Assembly (NCBI RefSeq): GCF_009728485.1
Contig: NZ_VVIQ01000012.1
Coordinates: 25,322 to 89,321, forward strand
Direction: 5' to 3'
Source: Prevotella vespertina
GTDB lineage: Bacteria > Bacteroidota > Bacteroidia > Bacteroidales > Bacteroidaceae
Length of the DNA: 64,000 bases
Shown in pieces: positions 1-8,833 of the stretch. The notes under the pieces are model-generated. The model saw only the letters and a program-made list of their open reading frames with translations, did not search any database and was not told the origin of the DNA. Position numbers and translations under genes: made by a program. Numbering within the stretch: the first letter of the stretch is position 1; each line of letters starts with the position of its first letter.

Positions 1-833
1 TGATCAATGGTGGTATTTACTTCCAGGGAGCTAAGGACGATGCAAATGCTTATAAATACCTTGCTCGCTATGTAGATACAGCGGATGATCCAATCTTTTC
101 AAAGTTCGATAAGTCAAAAGATGAGAACTTAAATGAGATTGCTTATTTCGCTACATATTATGCTTATCAGAATAAGGATTTCAAGAAGGCAGAGAAGTAT
201 GTATCTTATGCTTTGAAGAGCAAGGATCGTGCAAAAGATGCTCAACAATTACAGCTAGCCATCTTAGGTTCACAGCTCAAGACACGTCAGGATTCTTTAA
301 ATTATGCTGACAAACTCGCTGGTATTTATGCTCAGGATCCTGAGAATGATGCAGTACTGACCACATTGACTTCTACTTATAGTGCACTTGGTATGCAAAA
401 TAAGGCTGAAGAAATCGTAAATTCAGCATTAGCAAAGAATCCTAATAGTTATGGTGCATTGGTAATGATGGGTCAGTTTGCAAGTCAAAAGAAAGACTAT
501 GAGACAGCTGCTAATTACCTTTCTAAGGCTTTGGAACAGGCAAAGGATGATAATGCAAGAATTGCTATCAATGCTTCAATTGGTCAGTGTTGGTTCTATA
601 AGGCTCAAGAGCGTGTAGCTGCTGTTAAGGGAGTTCTTTCTCCAGCTGCTCGTGCTCAGTTTAATGAGGTATATAACAAGGCTATCTCTTATCTTGAGAC
701 AGCAAAGAAACTTGACACTCTCAAAGAGCAAAAGTCTGCATGGGCTTATCCTCTTTATGGATGCTACTACTTTGTAAAGGGTGCTCAAGCTCCTGAGACT
801 CTAGCAGCAGCAGCTGACGCTGGTGTACAGTAA
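1..833 (+). CDS. TPR repeat protein, C-terminal part (5' truncated by window)
   Basis: The frame is open from base 3 to the TAA at 831-833 with no start codon near the edge, so this is the C-terminal part (about 276 residues) of a longer protein. It holds several helix-turn-helix tetratricopeptide units, for example around the segments ending SALAKNPNSYGAL and KALEQAKDDNARI, and ends in an Ala-rich tail. TPR arrays are protein-protein scaffolds; the partner is unknown. The closing motif AWAYPLYGCYYF resembles the ends of the next two TPR genes, which suggests a paralogous series. A terminator hairpin follows. Family confidence is high; the role is unknown. Confidence 0.8.
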   Translation, partial: INGGIYFQGAKDDANAYKYLARYVDTADDPIFSKFDKSKDENLNEIAYFATYYAYQNKDFKKAEKYVSYALKSKDRAKDAQQLQLAILGSQLKTRQDSLNYADKLAGIYAQDPENDAVLTTLTSTYSALGMQNKAEEIVNSALAKNPNSYGALVMMGQFASQKKDYETAANYLSKALEQAKDDNARIAINASIGQCWFYKAQERVAAVKGVLSPAARAQFNEVYNKAISYLETAKKLDTLKEQKSAWAYPLYGCYYFVKGAQAPETLAAAADAGVQ

Positions 834-848
834 TCAGCAGTAATAAGT

Positions 849-909
849 CCTCTCTTATGTGTAAGTTATCTTCTTAGGATAATATACATAAGAGGGGAAT
901 ATTTTTTTT
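849..909 (+). terminator. Rho-independent terminator after first TPR gene
   Basis: Arms 849-860 and 886-897 pair over 12 bp with one G-U pair, and a run of eight T follows at 902-909. It lies 16 bp after the first TPR gene and separates it from the next TPR pair. Confidence 0.75.
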
Positions 910-924
910 ACTAAAATGTCATAA

Positions 925-2049
925 ATGAGAAGGCTACTAATACTATTTTTCTGTGCGTTATTCTGCATTCAAATTGTAGAAGCACAAGATATGCATAAGC
1001 AAGCGGAGTCTTTTAATCGCCTGGCTAGGAACGCTTTTTCCAAAATAGAGAAACAATCGGATAGGGATTCTATTACCATTTTTAAGACAGTTGTTGATGG
1101 GGTAGAATATTCTCTAAAATGTGATGAGTTTGATAGAATGCCTAATCGAAAGGGGAAAATCTTACCAGAGTATGAGGAGGAGAATAAGAAACGTTTGGCT
1201 ATATTGCATCCTATGCTGATTGATGCAGGGAAATATTTTTACAAAAAGTCTTATTTAAAGCAAGAGGGGATTGATGCTCTGAAGCTCTATTTAGAAACTA
1301 GAAAATCGCCATTAGTAAAAGATAATATTGACGAATCCGGAGTTGCTGCATACTATTTAGCTTATTTTTATTTGAAATCTCGTAATTTAAAAATGGCTAA
1401 TGAGTATGCTGATATAGCCATGCAATATGATGAAAGTGCCCAAGCCTCAGCAGAGATAAAAGCTCAGTGTATGCACGATCAAATGGTTAATGCGGAAGAC
1501 TCTCTTCGCTATTTATCTGTTATACAGAGATTGTATCGTTCAGATCCAACAAATGAAACCTATTTCTCATGGATTATGAAATTTTATCAGAATCCAACTC
1601 CAAGATTTAATTTAGAAGATTTTGTAGATGATTGTTTAGAAAATAATACAAATTCTATAGTACCTTGGATTTTAAAGGGAGAGATAGCTATGCGTGCCGA
1701 ACGTTGGGAAGAGGCAATAGATGCGTATAGGCAAGCGGATGAGATCGATCCTAGTAATATCCCAGTGGCTTATAATATAGGGGTATGTTTGAATAGTTTA
1801 GGGATGGTTTTACGTGATTCTGTCTTGGCAAAACGAAAGAAGGGAGATAATGTTTCGGATAATGAGTTTATGACAGTCTTTGCACAGGCTCGCACCTATT
1901 TAGAACGTGTAAGGGCAAAAGATCCACGTCGAAACAAAGTTGATTGGGTGGCACCGCTCTACCTAACTTATACAATACTGAATGATAAAATAAAGGCTGA
2001 GGAATTAGAGCCTTTAGTAACGAAATATCAGAAGAGTGAAAACGATTAA
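925..2049 (+). CDS. Exported TPR protein
   Basis: 374 residues. The N-terminus is basic, then hydrophobic, and ends CIQIVEAQ, a typical signal peptide for export to the periplasm. TPR-like helical pairs run through the protein, clearest at about residues 255-290 (WEEAIDAYRQADEIDPSN, then a PVAYNIGVCLNSLG helix). It ends with VDWVAPLYLTY, matching the ends of the flanking TPR genes. The stop lies inside the next gene (14-nt overlap), so the two are probably translationally coupled. Function is unknown; a periplasmic scaffold role is only inferred. Confidence 0.8.
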   Translation: MRRLLILFFCALFCIQIVEAQDMHKQAESFNRLARNAFSKIEKQSDRDSITIFKTVVDGVEYSLKCDEFDRMPNRKGKILPEYEEENKKRLAILHPMLIDAGKYFYKKSYLKQEGIDALKLYLETRKSPLVKDNIDESGVAAYYLAYFYLKSRNLKMANEYADIAMQYDESAQASAEIKAQCMHDQMVNAEDSLRYLSVIQRLYRSDPTNETYFSWIMKFYQNPTPRFNLEDFVDDCLENNTNSIVPWILKGEIAMRAERWEEAIDAYRQADEIDPSNIPVAYNIGVCLNSLGMVLRDSVLAKRKKGDNVSDNEFMTVFAQARTYLERVRAKDPRRNKVDWVAPLYLTYTILNDKIKAEELEPLVTKYQKSEND

Positions 2050-3253
2050 GGTTCTTATATTATATATTTGTTTTATTTTACCATCTATGTGTTACGCACA
2101 AAAGAAACAATTACAAACAGTGCGTGACCAGATAAAGTCTGGTAAGGAACTCTCAAAAGCCGAAGGAACACTTCGCGGACTATTAGTAGATTCAACGTCA
2201 AGAAATAATCATAAGATATGGTTACTATTATGTGATGTTCTAACAAAACAATACGAGCAAGGGAATGAAAAGCTCTATCTAAAAGAAAAATATGATACAG
2301 CTGCTTTCTTCTCAATAACGAAACGATTGTATGAGACGATGTCTAGCTTCGATTCTATTGATGCACAAGCTGATAAAAGAGGGCTGGTTCATCCTAAATA
2401 CAGGGAGAAACATGCTTCGTTTTTAAATTCTATTCGCCCAAATCTATTTAATGGAGGTAGTTATTTCATCCATAAAAATGATTATAAAACAGCATTTGAG
2501 TATTATCGTGATTATTTATTATCTGCTGAGTATCCACTTTTTACCGGATATAACTATTTGCAAAGTGATGCTTTGATACCTCATGCTGCTTATTGGTCAA
2601 TGTTCTGTGGTTATAAATTAGGAGATGCTGATAAGATTATGCGTTTTAAAGATTTGGCAGAACGTGATACTTCTATGCTTAATTTTGTTAAACAATATGA
2701 GGCCGAGGCCTATTGGATTCAGAAAGATACGACTATGTATGTAAAGTCGCTGCAAGAAGGGTTTAAGCAATACCCTAATTTTGCTTTTTTCTTTCCTAGG
2801 CTTGTGGAATATTATACTAAAAAAGGTGAACATGATTCTACACTTGTTATATCAGAACGAGCCTTAAAAGCTGATTCCACTAGTTTATTATTTATGTTTG
2901 CTAAGAGTACAGCTCTTCTTAACCTAGGTAGATATAATGATTGTATAAAGATTTGTAACGATATAATTAAGAGAAATGACGCTTATGTAGATGCCTATTA
3001 TAACATTGGATTAGCTTACTTTAATCAAGCCATAGAAATGAATAAGGATAAGCAGCAATATAGGAGTAAGCGTGCAAAGATTATTGAGTTATATGGATTA
3101 TCTCGCCCTTATATGGAGAAATTTAGGCAGTTAGCACCTGATGATAAAGGGAAATGGCTAGCACCATTATATACTATTTATTTGAATCTCAATATGGGCA
3201 AGGAATTTGATGAAATTGATAAGATAAGAAAAGAGGTTAAATATGAACAATAA
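2036..3253 (+). CDS. Exported TPR protein, GTG start
   Basis: 405 residues. The start is GTG at 2036, inside the previous gene. It is supported because it gives a complete signal peptide (KTIKVLILYICFILPSMCYA, then Q). TPR-like repeats occupy the second half, including ALKADSTSLLFMFAKSTALL and a following unit ending YYNIGLAYFNQA. The C-terminus carries KWLAPLYTIYLNLN, the shared PLY motif. It overlaps the following helicase gene by 11 nt, so genes 925-4559 probably form one transcript. Function unknown. Confidence 0.78.
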   Translation: MKTIKVLILYICFILPSMCYAQKKQLQTVRDQIKSGKELSKAEGTLRGLLVDSTSRNNHKIWLLLCDVLTKQYEQGNEKLYLKEKYDTAAFFSITKRLYETMSSFDSIDAQADKRGLVHPKYREKHASFLNSIRPNLFNGGSYFIHKNDYKTAFEYYRDYLLSAEYPLFTGYNYLQSDALIPHAAYWSMFCGYKLGDADKIMRFKDLAERDTSMLNFVKQYEAEAYWIQKDTTMYVKSLQEGFKQYPNFAFFFPRLVEYYTKKGEHDSTLVISERALKADSTSLLFMFAKSTALLNLGRYNDCIKICNDIIKRNDAYVDAYYNIGLAYFNQAIEMNKDKQQYRSKRAKIIELYGLSRPYMEKFRQLAPDDKGKWLAPLYTIYLNLNMGKEFDEIDKIRKEVKYEQ

Positions 3254-4559
3254 CAATGTTATAGATAAGCTAGGTCTCCAACTGAATGAAATGCAAAAGG
3301 CAACGGAAGAGGCTGTCCTTTATACAGGGAAAGATGTTGTTGTGATGTCACCTACGGGGTCAGGTAAGACTTATGCTTATCTGCTTCCATTGATTCGACG
3401 CCTAGACGCAAATTCTGATGAATTACAAGCTGTTGTCTTATTGCCTGGACGTGAATTAGCGCTTCAATCTACTATGGTTTTAAAAGATATGGGAAGTGGA
3501 TTAAGAGCAATGGCATTATATGGTGGTAGACCTACGATGGATGAGCATCGAGTGCTTAGAGATGTTAAACCCCAGATAGTATTTGTAACTCCAGGTCGAT
3601 TGAATGATCATTTAGACAAGAAAAATCTTAATGCAGAAACGATTAAATGGTTAGTAATTGATGAGTTTGATAAATGTCTTGAACTTGGCTTCCAGGGAGA
3701 GATGATGAGCATTCTCAATAAATTATCGAATATAGAACGAAGAATCCTACTCTCTGCCACAGAGTCAGAGTCTATCCCTGCCTTTGTTTCTATGGGTAGA
3801 ACCATTTATCTAGACTATAGAACGGATGATGATAATATTCCAGATAGGGTACATCTTTATACGGTCACAAGTCCAGAGAAAGATAAACTTGATTCGCTTA
3901 AACGACTCTTACTTTCGTTGGGGAATGAAAGTACAATTGTATTCTTAAATTATCGTGAATCTGTAGAGCGGGTAGCTACCTTCCTAAAAGAGAATGGCTT
4001 TATTGTGAGTTGGTACCATGGTGGTTTAGAACAAGATGAGCGTGAGGCTGCTCTTTATCGTTTCTCAAATGGCTCTGTTTCTATACTTATAAGTACAGAC
4101 TTAGCTTCTCGAGGATTGGATATACCTGATGTTGATAATATCATTCATTATCATATACCAGAAACAGAAGATAATTATATTCATAGAGTAGGGCGTACAG
4201 CTCGTTGGGATAAGGAAGGAAGAACTTTCTTTATTCTCGGACCAGGAGAAACGTTACCTGAATATGTTAGTAAGGAGAACGAAGAATACCAACTTCCGAC
4301 GCATCTTCCTAAACCTTCTTTGCCACGCATGGCTACTATATATATAGGTAAGGGGAAAAAGAATAAAATCTCCAAGATAGATATTGTAGGTTTCCTTTGC
4401 AAGAAAATAGGTTTACAATCGTCAGAAATTGGGAAGATAGATATTAAAGACAGGTATTGTTATGTAGCTATTGACCGAACAAAAGTAAAAAAGGTTATTT
4501 TGGCTTCTAAAGGACAGAAAATTAAAGGAATCAAAACAATAGTGGAAGAAGTAAGGTGA
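3243..4559 (+). CDS. DEAD-box-type RNA helicase with DbpA-like C-terminal domain
   Basis: 438 residues. Superfamily 2 motifs are in order: SPTGSGKT at 36-43 (Walker A), PGREL at 68-72, TPGRL at 116-120, DEFD at 140-143 (a variant of DEAD), SAT at 171-173, and HRVGRTAR at 314-321. The last 70 or so residues resemble the DbpA/CsdA RNA-binding domain (short beta strands, Lys-rich). Such enzymes unwind RNA in ribosome assembly or RNA decay; DbpA-type tails bind 23S rRNA hairpin 92, but that specificity is not established here. It ends inside the terminator that closes the TPR operon. Confidence 0.9.
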   Translation: MNNNNVIDKLGLQLNEMQKATEEAVLYTGKDVVVMSPTGSGKTYAYLLPLIRRLDANSDELQAVVLLPGRELALQSTMVLKDMGSGLRAMALYGGRPTMDEHRVLRDVKPQIVFVTPGRLNDHLDKKNLNAETIKWLVIDEFDKCLELGFQGEMMSILNKLSNIERRILLSATESESIPAFVSMGRTIYLDYRTDDDNIPDRVHLYTVTSPEKDKLDSLKRLLLSLGNESTIVFLNYRESVERVATFLKENGFIVSWYHGGLEQDEREAALYRFSNGSVSILISTDLASRGLDIPDVDNIIHYHIPETEDNYIHRVGRTARWDKEGRTFFILGPGETLPEYVSKENEEYQLPTHLPKPSLPRMATIYIGKGKKNKISKIDIVGFLCKKIGLQSSEIGKIDIKDRYCYVAIDRTKVKKVILASKGQKIKGIKTIVEEVR

Positions 4560-4588
4560 TCGTTTTAACAAAACGTCACCTTCTCTTT
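4553..4588 (+). terminator. Terminator overlapping the helicase stop codon
   Basis: The arm 4553-4559 (AAGGTGA, containing the TGA stop) plus 4561-4566 pairs with 4570-4575 plus 4576-4582, with one bulged T and a 3-nt loop. A CT-rich tract follows. Confidence 0.65.
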
Positions 4589-4651
4589 AATTCTGTTTAT
4601 TTACAAGTTTACTACAGGCGTGTAGTATTTGAAATATTTTATCTTTGTTTA

Positions 4652-4683
4652 TTTGGAAGTACCAAAATAAAAACGTATCTTCG
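4652..4683 (+). promoter_or_regulatory. Probable promoter of serC
   Basis: TTTG at 4652-4655, a 20-bp spacer, then TATCTTCG at 4676-4683, one base off the Bacteroidetes -7 consensus TAnnTTTG. The leader to serC would be about 85 nt. Confidence 0.5.
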
Positions 4684-4774
4684 CACACATAAAGCCATAA
4701 GAAGTTAGAGATTTAATACTGAAGTAAGAATAATAACTATACAACTTAAGTCAAACTTAAACTAAACAGATCAG

Positions 4775-5845
4775 ATGAAGAAGTATAACTTTAATGCGGG
4801 TCCTTGTATCCTTCCTAGAGAAGTGATTGAGAATACTGCAAAACAGATTTTGGATTTCAATGGTATTGGACTATCTTTGGCAGAAATAAGCCATAGATCA
4901 AAGGACTTCCAACCAGTAATTGATGAAGCTTCAGCTTTAGTTAAGGAGCTTTTAGACGTTCCTGAAGGTTACTCCGTGCTCTTCTTGGGTGGTGGTGCAT
5001 CACTTGAGTTCCACATGATTCCAATGAATTTCCTTGTAAAAAAAGCTGGTTATCTGAATACTGGTGTTTGGGCAAAGAAAGCCATCAAGGAAGCTAAGAT
5101 GTTGGGTGATGTTCTAGAAGTGGCATCTTCTGCTGATGATAATTACACTTATATTCCTAAGGGTTATGAGGTTCCAACAGATCTTGATTATCTTCACATC
5201 ACTACCAATAATACCATTTATGGTACAGAACTTCACAATGATCCTGATGTTCCAGTACGTCTGATAGGTGATATGTCTTCAGACTTTTTGAGTCGTCCTG
5301 TTGATGTAGCAAAGTATGATTGTATCTATGGTGGAGCACAAAAGAACCTTTCAATGGCTGGTGTTACATTTGTTATCGTAAAGGATGATGCCTTAGGCAA
5401 GGTTGAACGTCAGATTCCTACAATGCTCGATTATCGAACACATGTAGATAAGGGTTCTATGTTTAATACTCCGCCTGTTGTACCAATCTATACAGCATTG
5501 GAAAATCTTCGTTGGGTGAAGGCTCAGGGTGGAGTAGAAGCAATGGCTAAGATTGCGAAGGAACGTGCTGACCTCCTTTATGGTGAAATCGATAGAAATA
5601 AGCTCTTCCGTGGTACTGTTAAGAATGAAGAAGATCGTTCTTACATGAATATCTGTTTCGTTCTTAATGATGAGTACAACGACCTTCAGCAAGAGTTCTT
5701 TGACTTTGCAACGGCTCGTGGAATGGTTGGTATTAAGGGACATCGCAGTGTTGGTGGGTTCCGTGCTAGCTGTTATAACGCTCAAACAATAGAAGGTGTT
5801 CAAGCTCTTGTTGATACAATGAAAGAGTTTGAAGCTCAACATTAA
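4775..5845 (+). CDS. serC: Phosphoserine aminotransferase
   Basis: 356 residues, the normal SerC length. It converts 3-phosphohydroxypyruvate and glutamate to phosphoserine and 2-oxoglutarate, the second step of serine synthesis; the same enzyme often serves pyridoxal phosphate synthesis. It opens with [10 protein letters not shown], typical of the family. The PLP lysine is K190 in the context [11 protein letters not shown], and D166 lies in [12 protein letters not shown]. The C-terminus has the family's [14 protein letters not shown]. It precedes serA by 99 nt, with a hairpin between them. Confidence 0.97.
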   Translation: MKKYNFNAGPCILPREVIENTAKQILDFNGIGLSLAEISHRSKDFQPVIDEASALVKELLDVPEGYSVLFLGGGASLEFHMIPMNFLVKKAGYLNTGVWAKKAIKEAKMLGDVLEVASSADDNYTYIPKGYEVPTDLDYLHITTNNTIYGTELHNDPDVPVRLIGDMSSDFLSRPVDVAKYDCIYGGAQKNLSMAGVTFVIVKDDALGKVERQIPTMLDYRTHVDKGSMFNTPPVVPIYTALENLRWVKAQGGVEAMAKIAKERADLLYGEIDRNKLFRGTVKNEEDRSYMNICFVLNDEYNDLQQEFFDFATARGMVGIKGHRSVGGFRASCYNAQTIEGVQALVDTMKEFEAQH

Positions 5846-5875
5846 TAACATTGTTGAATCTATAATTCATACATA

Positions 5876-5910
5876 TCAGACTTGGCTACATATGGTCAAG
5901 TCTGAATCTA
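5876..5910 (+). terminator. Hairpin between serC and serA
   Basis: TCAGACTTG at 5876-5884 pairs with CAAGTCTGA at 5897-5905 (9 bp, 12-nt loop). The tail is only mildly T-rich, so it may be a leaky terminator or an mRNA-stability element that sets the serC:serA ratio. Confidence 0.5.
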
Positions 5911-5944
5911 ATCTTTACTAAAATTATGCCTAAACATTGAAGCT

Positions 5945-6862
5945 ATGAAGATTTTAATTGCAACTGAAAAGCCATTTGCACCTGCTGCTGTAAAGAATAT
6001 AACATCAGAGTTAGAGGGTGCTGGACATGAAGTACTCCTATTAGAAAAGTATACAGATAAGGCTCAATTATTAGAAGCTGTAAAGGATGTCGATGCGATG
6101 ATTGTTCGTTCTGACAAGATTACACCAGATGTATTAGATGCTGCTAATCAATTAAAGATTATCGTTCGAGCTGGTGCTGGATATGATTCTATTGATACTA
6201 AATATGCTAAGGAAAAGAATGTTGTTGTTGAGAATACTCCTGGACAGAATTCTAATGCAGTAGCGGAGCTTGTCTTTGGTATGTTGGTATATGCAATCCG
6301 AAACTTCTATAATGGTAAGTCTGGTACAGAGTTAAAGGGTAAGAAACTTGGAATACTTGCATTTGGAAACGTTGGTCGTAATGTTGCACGTATTGCAAAG
6401 GGCTTTGATATGGATGTTTATGCTTATGATGCATTCTGCCCAGCCGAGGCAATCGAAGCTGCTGGAGTTCATGCTGTAAAGACACAAAACGATTTGTTCA
6501 AGGTTTCTGATGTTTTGTCATTACATATTCCAGCAACACCAGATACTATTAAGAGTATTAATTATGAAATGGTTAATCAACTTCCGAAGAAAGCGATCTT
6601 ATTGAATACCGCACGTAAAGAGGTGATTAACGAAGAAGAACTCTTAAAGTTGATGGCTGAACGTGAAGATCTTAAATTCATTACAGACATCAAACCTGAT
6701 GCTGACGAAGAATTCTTGAAATTCACTGGGCGTTACTTCTCTACACCAAAGAAGATGGGTGCACAAACAGCTGAAGCTAACTTAAATGCTGGTGTAGCAG
6801 CTGCAAAGCAAATCAATGCTTTCTTTGAGACTGGTGACACTACTTTCCAAGTAAATAAGTAA
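5945..6862 (+). CDS. serA: D-3-phosphoglycerate dehydrogenase, short form
   Basis: 305 residues, with no C-terminal ACT or ASB regulatory domains, so a minimal PGDH. It oxidises 3-phosphoglycerate to phosphohydroxypyruvate with NAD. The substrate-domain signature RAGAGYDSID is at 75-84. The nucleotide-binding segment reads ILAFGNVGRNVA, where the first glycine of GxGxxG is replaced by Ala. NTARKEVI at 221-228 carries the conserved Arg. The usual catalytic TPH motif reads TPKKMGAQTAEA, so Lys269 stands where His normally lies. Pathway partner serC is directly upstream and a DUF1015 gene directly downstream. Confidence 0.93.
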   Translation: MKILIATEKPFAPAAVKNITSELEGAGHEVLLLEKYTDKAQLLEAVKDVDAMIVRSDKITPDVLDAANQLKIIVRAGAGYDSIDTKYAKEKNVVVENTPGQNSNAVAELVFGMLVYAIRNFYNGKSGTELKGKKLGILAFGNVGRNVARIAKGFDMDVYAYDAFCPAEAIEAAGVHAVKTQNDLFKVSDVLSLHIPATPDTIKSINYEMVNQLPKKAILLNTARKEVINEEELLKLMAEREDLKFITDIKPDADEEFLKFTGRYFSTPKKMGAQTAEANLNAGVAAAKQINAFFETGDTTFQVNK

Positions 6863-6881
6863 ATCTTAAACAAAACAAAGA

Positions 6882-6930
6882 ATGATAGCCTAGAATAGTA
6901 ATCATAACTTCTAGGCTGTCATACTTTTAT
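6882..6930 (+). terminator. Terminator-like hairpin between serA and DUF1015 gene
   Basis: Arm 6882-6895 pairs with 6909-6922 (14 positions, one mismatch), followed by the T-rich run CTTTTATTT. It stands 20 bp after serA. Confidence 0.65.
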
Positions 6931-6952
6931 TTACCTAAAAACCTAGAATACA

Positions 6953-8200
6953 ATGGCTATTATTAAACCGTTTAGAGGTGTTCGTCCTCCTAAGATGTTA
7001 GTTGAATCAATTGCAAGTCGTCCTTATGATGTACTAGATTCTGAAGAAGCACGCATGGAGGCGGGGGATAATGAGAAGAGTTTATATCACATTATCAAAC
7101 CAGAGATTAATTTCGAATCCACCATAGATGAGTCTGACCCACGAGCTTATGATAGTGCAATAGAGCACTTCCAGAAGTTTCAAGATAAAGGCTGGTTAGT
7201 TCAAGACGATAAGGATTGTTATTATATATATGCACAGACCATGAATGGTAAAACGCAGTATGGACTTGTGGTTGGTGCCTATGTTGACGATTATCTGAAT
7301 GGGAATATTAAGAAGCATGAGCTAACACGCCGTGATAAAGAAGAAGATCGAATGAAGCATGTTCGTGTTTGCAATGCGAATGTAGAGCCCGTGTTCTTTG
7401 CTTATCCAGATAACAATGTATTGGACACATTGTTAAGTCGCTATGCACAAACAACTCCAGAGTATGATTTTGTTGCACCTGACGATGGATTCCGTCACCA
7501 GTTTTGGGTTGTTAGTGATAAAGCTGACATCGATACGATTACTGAAGAATTTAAGAAGATGCCAAGCCTTTATATCGCAGACGGACATCATCGTTCAGCT
7601 GCTGCAGCCTTAGTTGGTGCAGAGAAAGCGAAGAATAATGCAGGACATAAAGGCGATGAAGAGTATAATTACTTCATGGCTGTTTGCTTCCAATCTAGTC
7701 AATTAACCATTCTAGACTATAATCGTGTAGTTAAGGACTTAAATGGCATGGAAGTTGCAGAGTTCTTACAAGCATTAGAGAAGAACTTTATTGTAGAACT
7801 AAAGGGAGAGGAAGAATATCGCCCTACCAAATTACATGAGTTCTCCTTATATATTGATCACAATTGGTATAGCTTAGAGGCAAAACCAGGTACATACGAT
7901 GATACCGACCCTATAGGTGTGCTTGATGTTGACATCTCTAGTCGACTGATTTTGGACGAACTAATGGGTATTAAAGACCTCCGTTCAGACAAACGTATTG
8001 ATTTCGTTGGTGGTCTACGTGGACTTAAGGAACTTAAACGTCGTGTTGATAGTGGAGAAATGCGTTGGGCACTAGCACTTTATCCAGTCTCTATGCAACA
8101 GATTATGGATATAGCTGATAGTGGAAAGATCATGCCACCAAAAGCTACTTGGTTTGAGCCAAAGCTACGTTCTGGTCTTGTGATTCACAAGCTAGATTAG
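6953..8200 (+). CDS. DUF1015 family protein
   Basis: 415 residues, the usual DUF1015 length. It opens AIIKPFRGVRPP and contains RPYDVLD (23-29), KKHELTRRDKEEDR (120-133) and ADGHHRSAAA (209-218), all characteristic of the family. The DGHHR motif resembles that of ParB/sulfiredoxin-fold serine kinases; that comparison is from memory and untested. It follows serC-serA with a 90-nt gap holding a hairpin, an arrangement I recognise from other Bacteroidales. This suggests a role in serine or phosphoserine metabolism. No phosphoserine phosphatase is in the window. Biochemical function is unproven here. Confidence 0.88.
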   Translation: MAIIKPFRGVRPPKMLVESIASRPYDVLDSEEARMEAGDNEKSLYHIIKPEINFESTIDESDPRAYDSAIEHFQKFQDKGWLVQDDKDCYYIYAQTMNGKTQYGLVVGAYVDDYLNGNIKKHELTRRDKEEDRMKHVRVCNANVEPVFFAYPDNNVLDTLLSRYAQTTPEYDFVAPDDGFRHQFWVVSDKADIDTITEEFKKMPSLYIADGHHRSAAAALVGAEKAKNNAGHKGDEEYNYFMAVCFQSSQLTILDYNRVVKDLNGMEVAEFLQALEKNFIVELKGEEEYRPTKLHEFSLYIDHNWYSLEAKPGTYDDTDPIGVLDVDISSRLILDELMGIKDLRSDKRIDFVGGLRGLKELKRRVDSGEMRWALALYPVSMQQIMDIADSGKIMPPKATWFEPKLRSGLVIHKLD

Positions 8201-8220
8201 GCGATGGTTATTATTATTGA

Positions 8221-8814
8221 ATGGACAACGATAAATATAAAACAATAACAGAAAAAGCAATAGGTGAGGGATTTTACTCTGAAAGTCGGAGTAAGTTCCT
8301 CGCTTTTGCCCATCATGTAGACTCTGTTGAGCAAGCTTTAGAGATAGTAAAAGAGTATAGAAAGAAGTACTATAATGCGCGCCATTGCTGTTATGCTTAC
8401 AGGATTGGCTTCCTAGGAGAAGAATTCCGAATGAATGATGATGGGGAGCCATCATCTACTGCAGGTAAACCCATTCTAGGACAAATAGATAGCAATGGAT
8501 TGACAAATACTCTTATTATTGTTGTACGTTATTTTGGTGGAGTCAAACTTGGTACAAGTGGACTAATAGTGGCTTATCGGGAAGCATCATCCGATGCCAT
8601 TGCTCATTGTGACATCGAAGAAAGATTTATAGAAGAGCAGATTAAGTTTACTTTCTCCTATCCAATGATGAATGCAGTCATGAAGATAGTAAAGGATATG
8701 AATCCACGAATCATCAATCAGGTGTTTGATAATACTTGTGAGCTAACCCTCTCCATTCGCAAATCTTTTGCAGACAAATTGAAAACCCGTCTGAACAAAT
8801 TATCTTTTGAGTAA
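8221..8814 (+). CDS. YigZ / IMPACT family protein
   Basis: 197 residues, close to the E. coli YigZ length. The N-terminal UPF0029/Impact domain shows the signature ARHCCYAYRIG, MNDDGEPSSTAGKPIL and VVRYFGGVKLGTSGL. The C-terminal 70 residues fit the small ferredoxin-like YigZ domain. Eukaryotic IMPACT modulates GCN2; the bacterial role is unclear (nucleic-acid or ribosome association has been suggested). It begins 20 nt after the DUF1015 gene and is followed at once by a TonB-dependent receptor. Confidence 0.9.
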   Translation: MDNDKYKTITEKAIGEGFYSESRSKFLAFAHHVDSVEQALEIVKEYRKKYYNARHCCYAYRIGFLGEEFRMNDDGEPSSTAGKPILGQIDSNGLTNTLIIVVRYFGGVKLGTSGLIVAYREASSDAIAHCDIEERFIEEQIKFTFSYPMMNAVMKIVKDMNPRIINQVFDNTCELTLSIRKSFADKLKTRLNKLSFE

Positions 8815-8833
8815 CAAGTATTTATTAAAGACT

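Noticed and set aside
213..833. TTG at 213 as the start of the first TPR gene
   Set aside because: The frame is open upstream to the window edge and codes for more of the same protein, so the gene is truncated, not started there.
5393..5851. 152-aa ORF opposite serC
   Set aside because: Reverse-strand shadow of a clearly real gene, with no recognisable domain.
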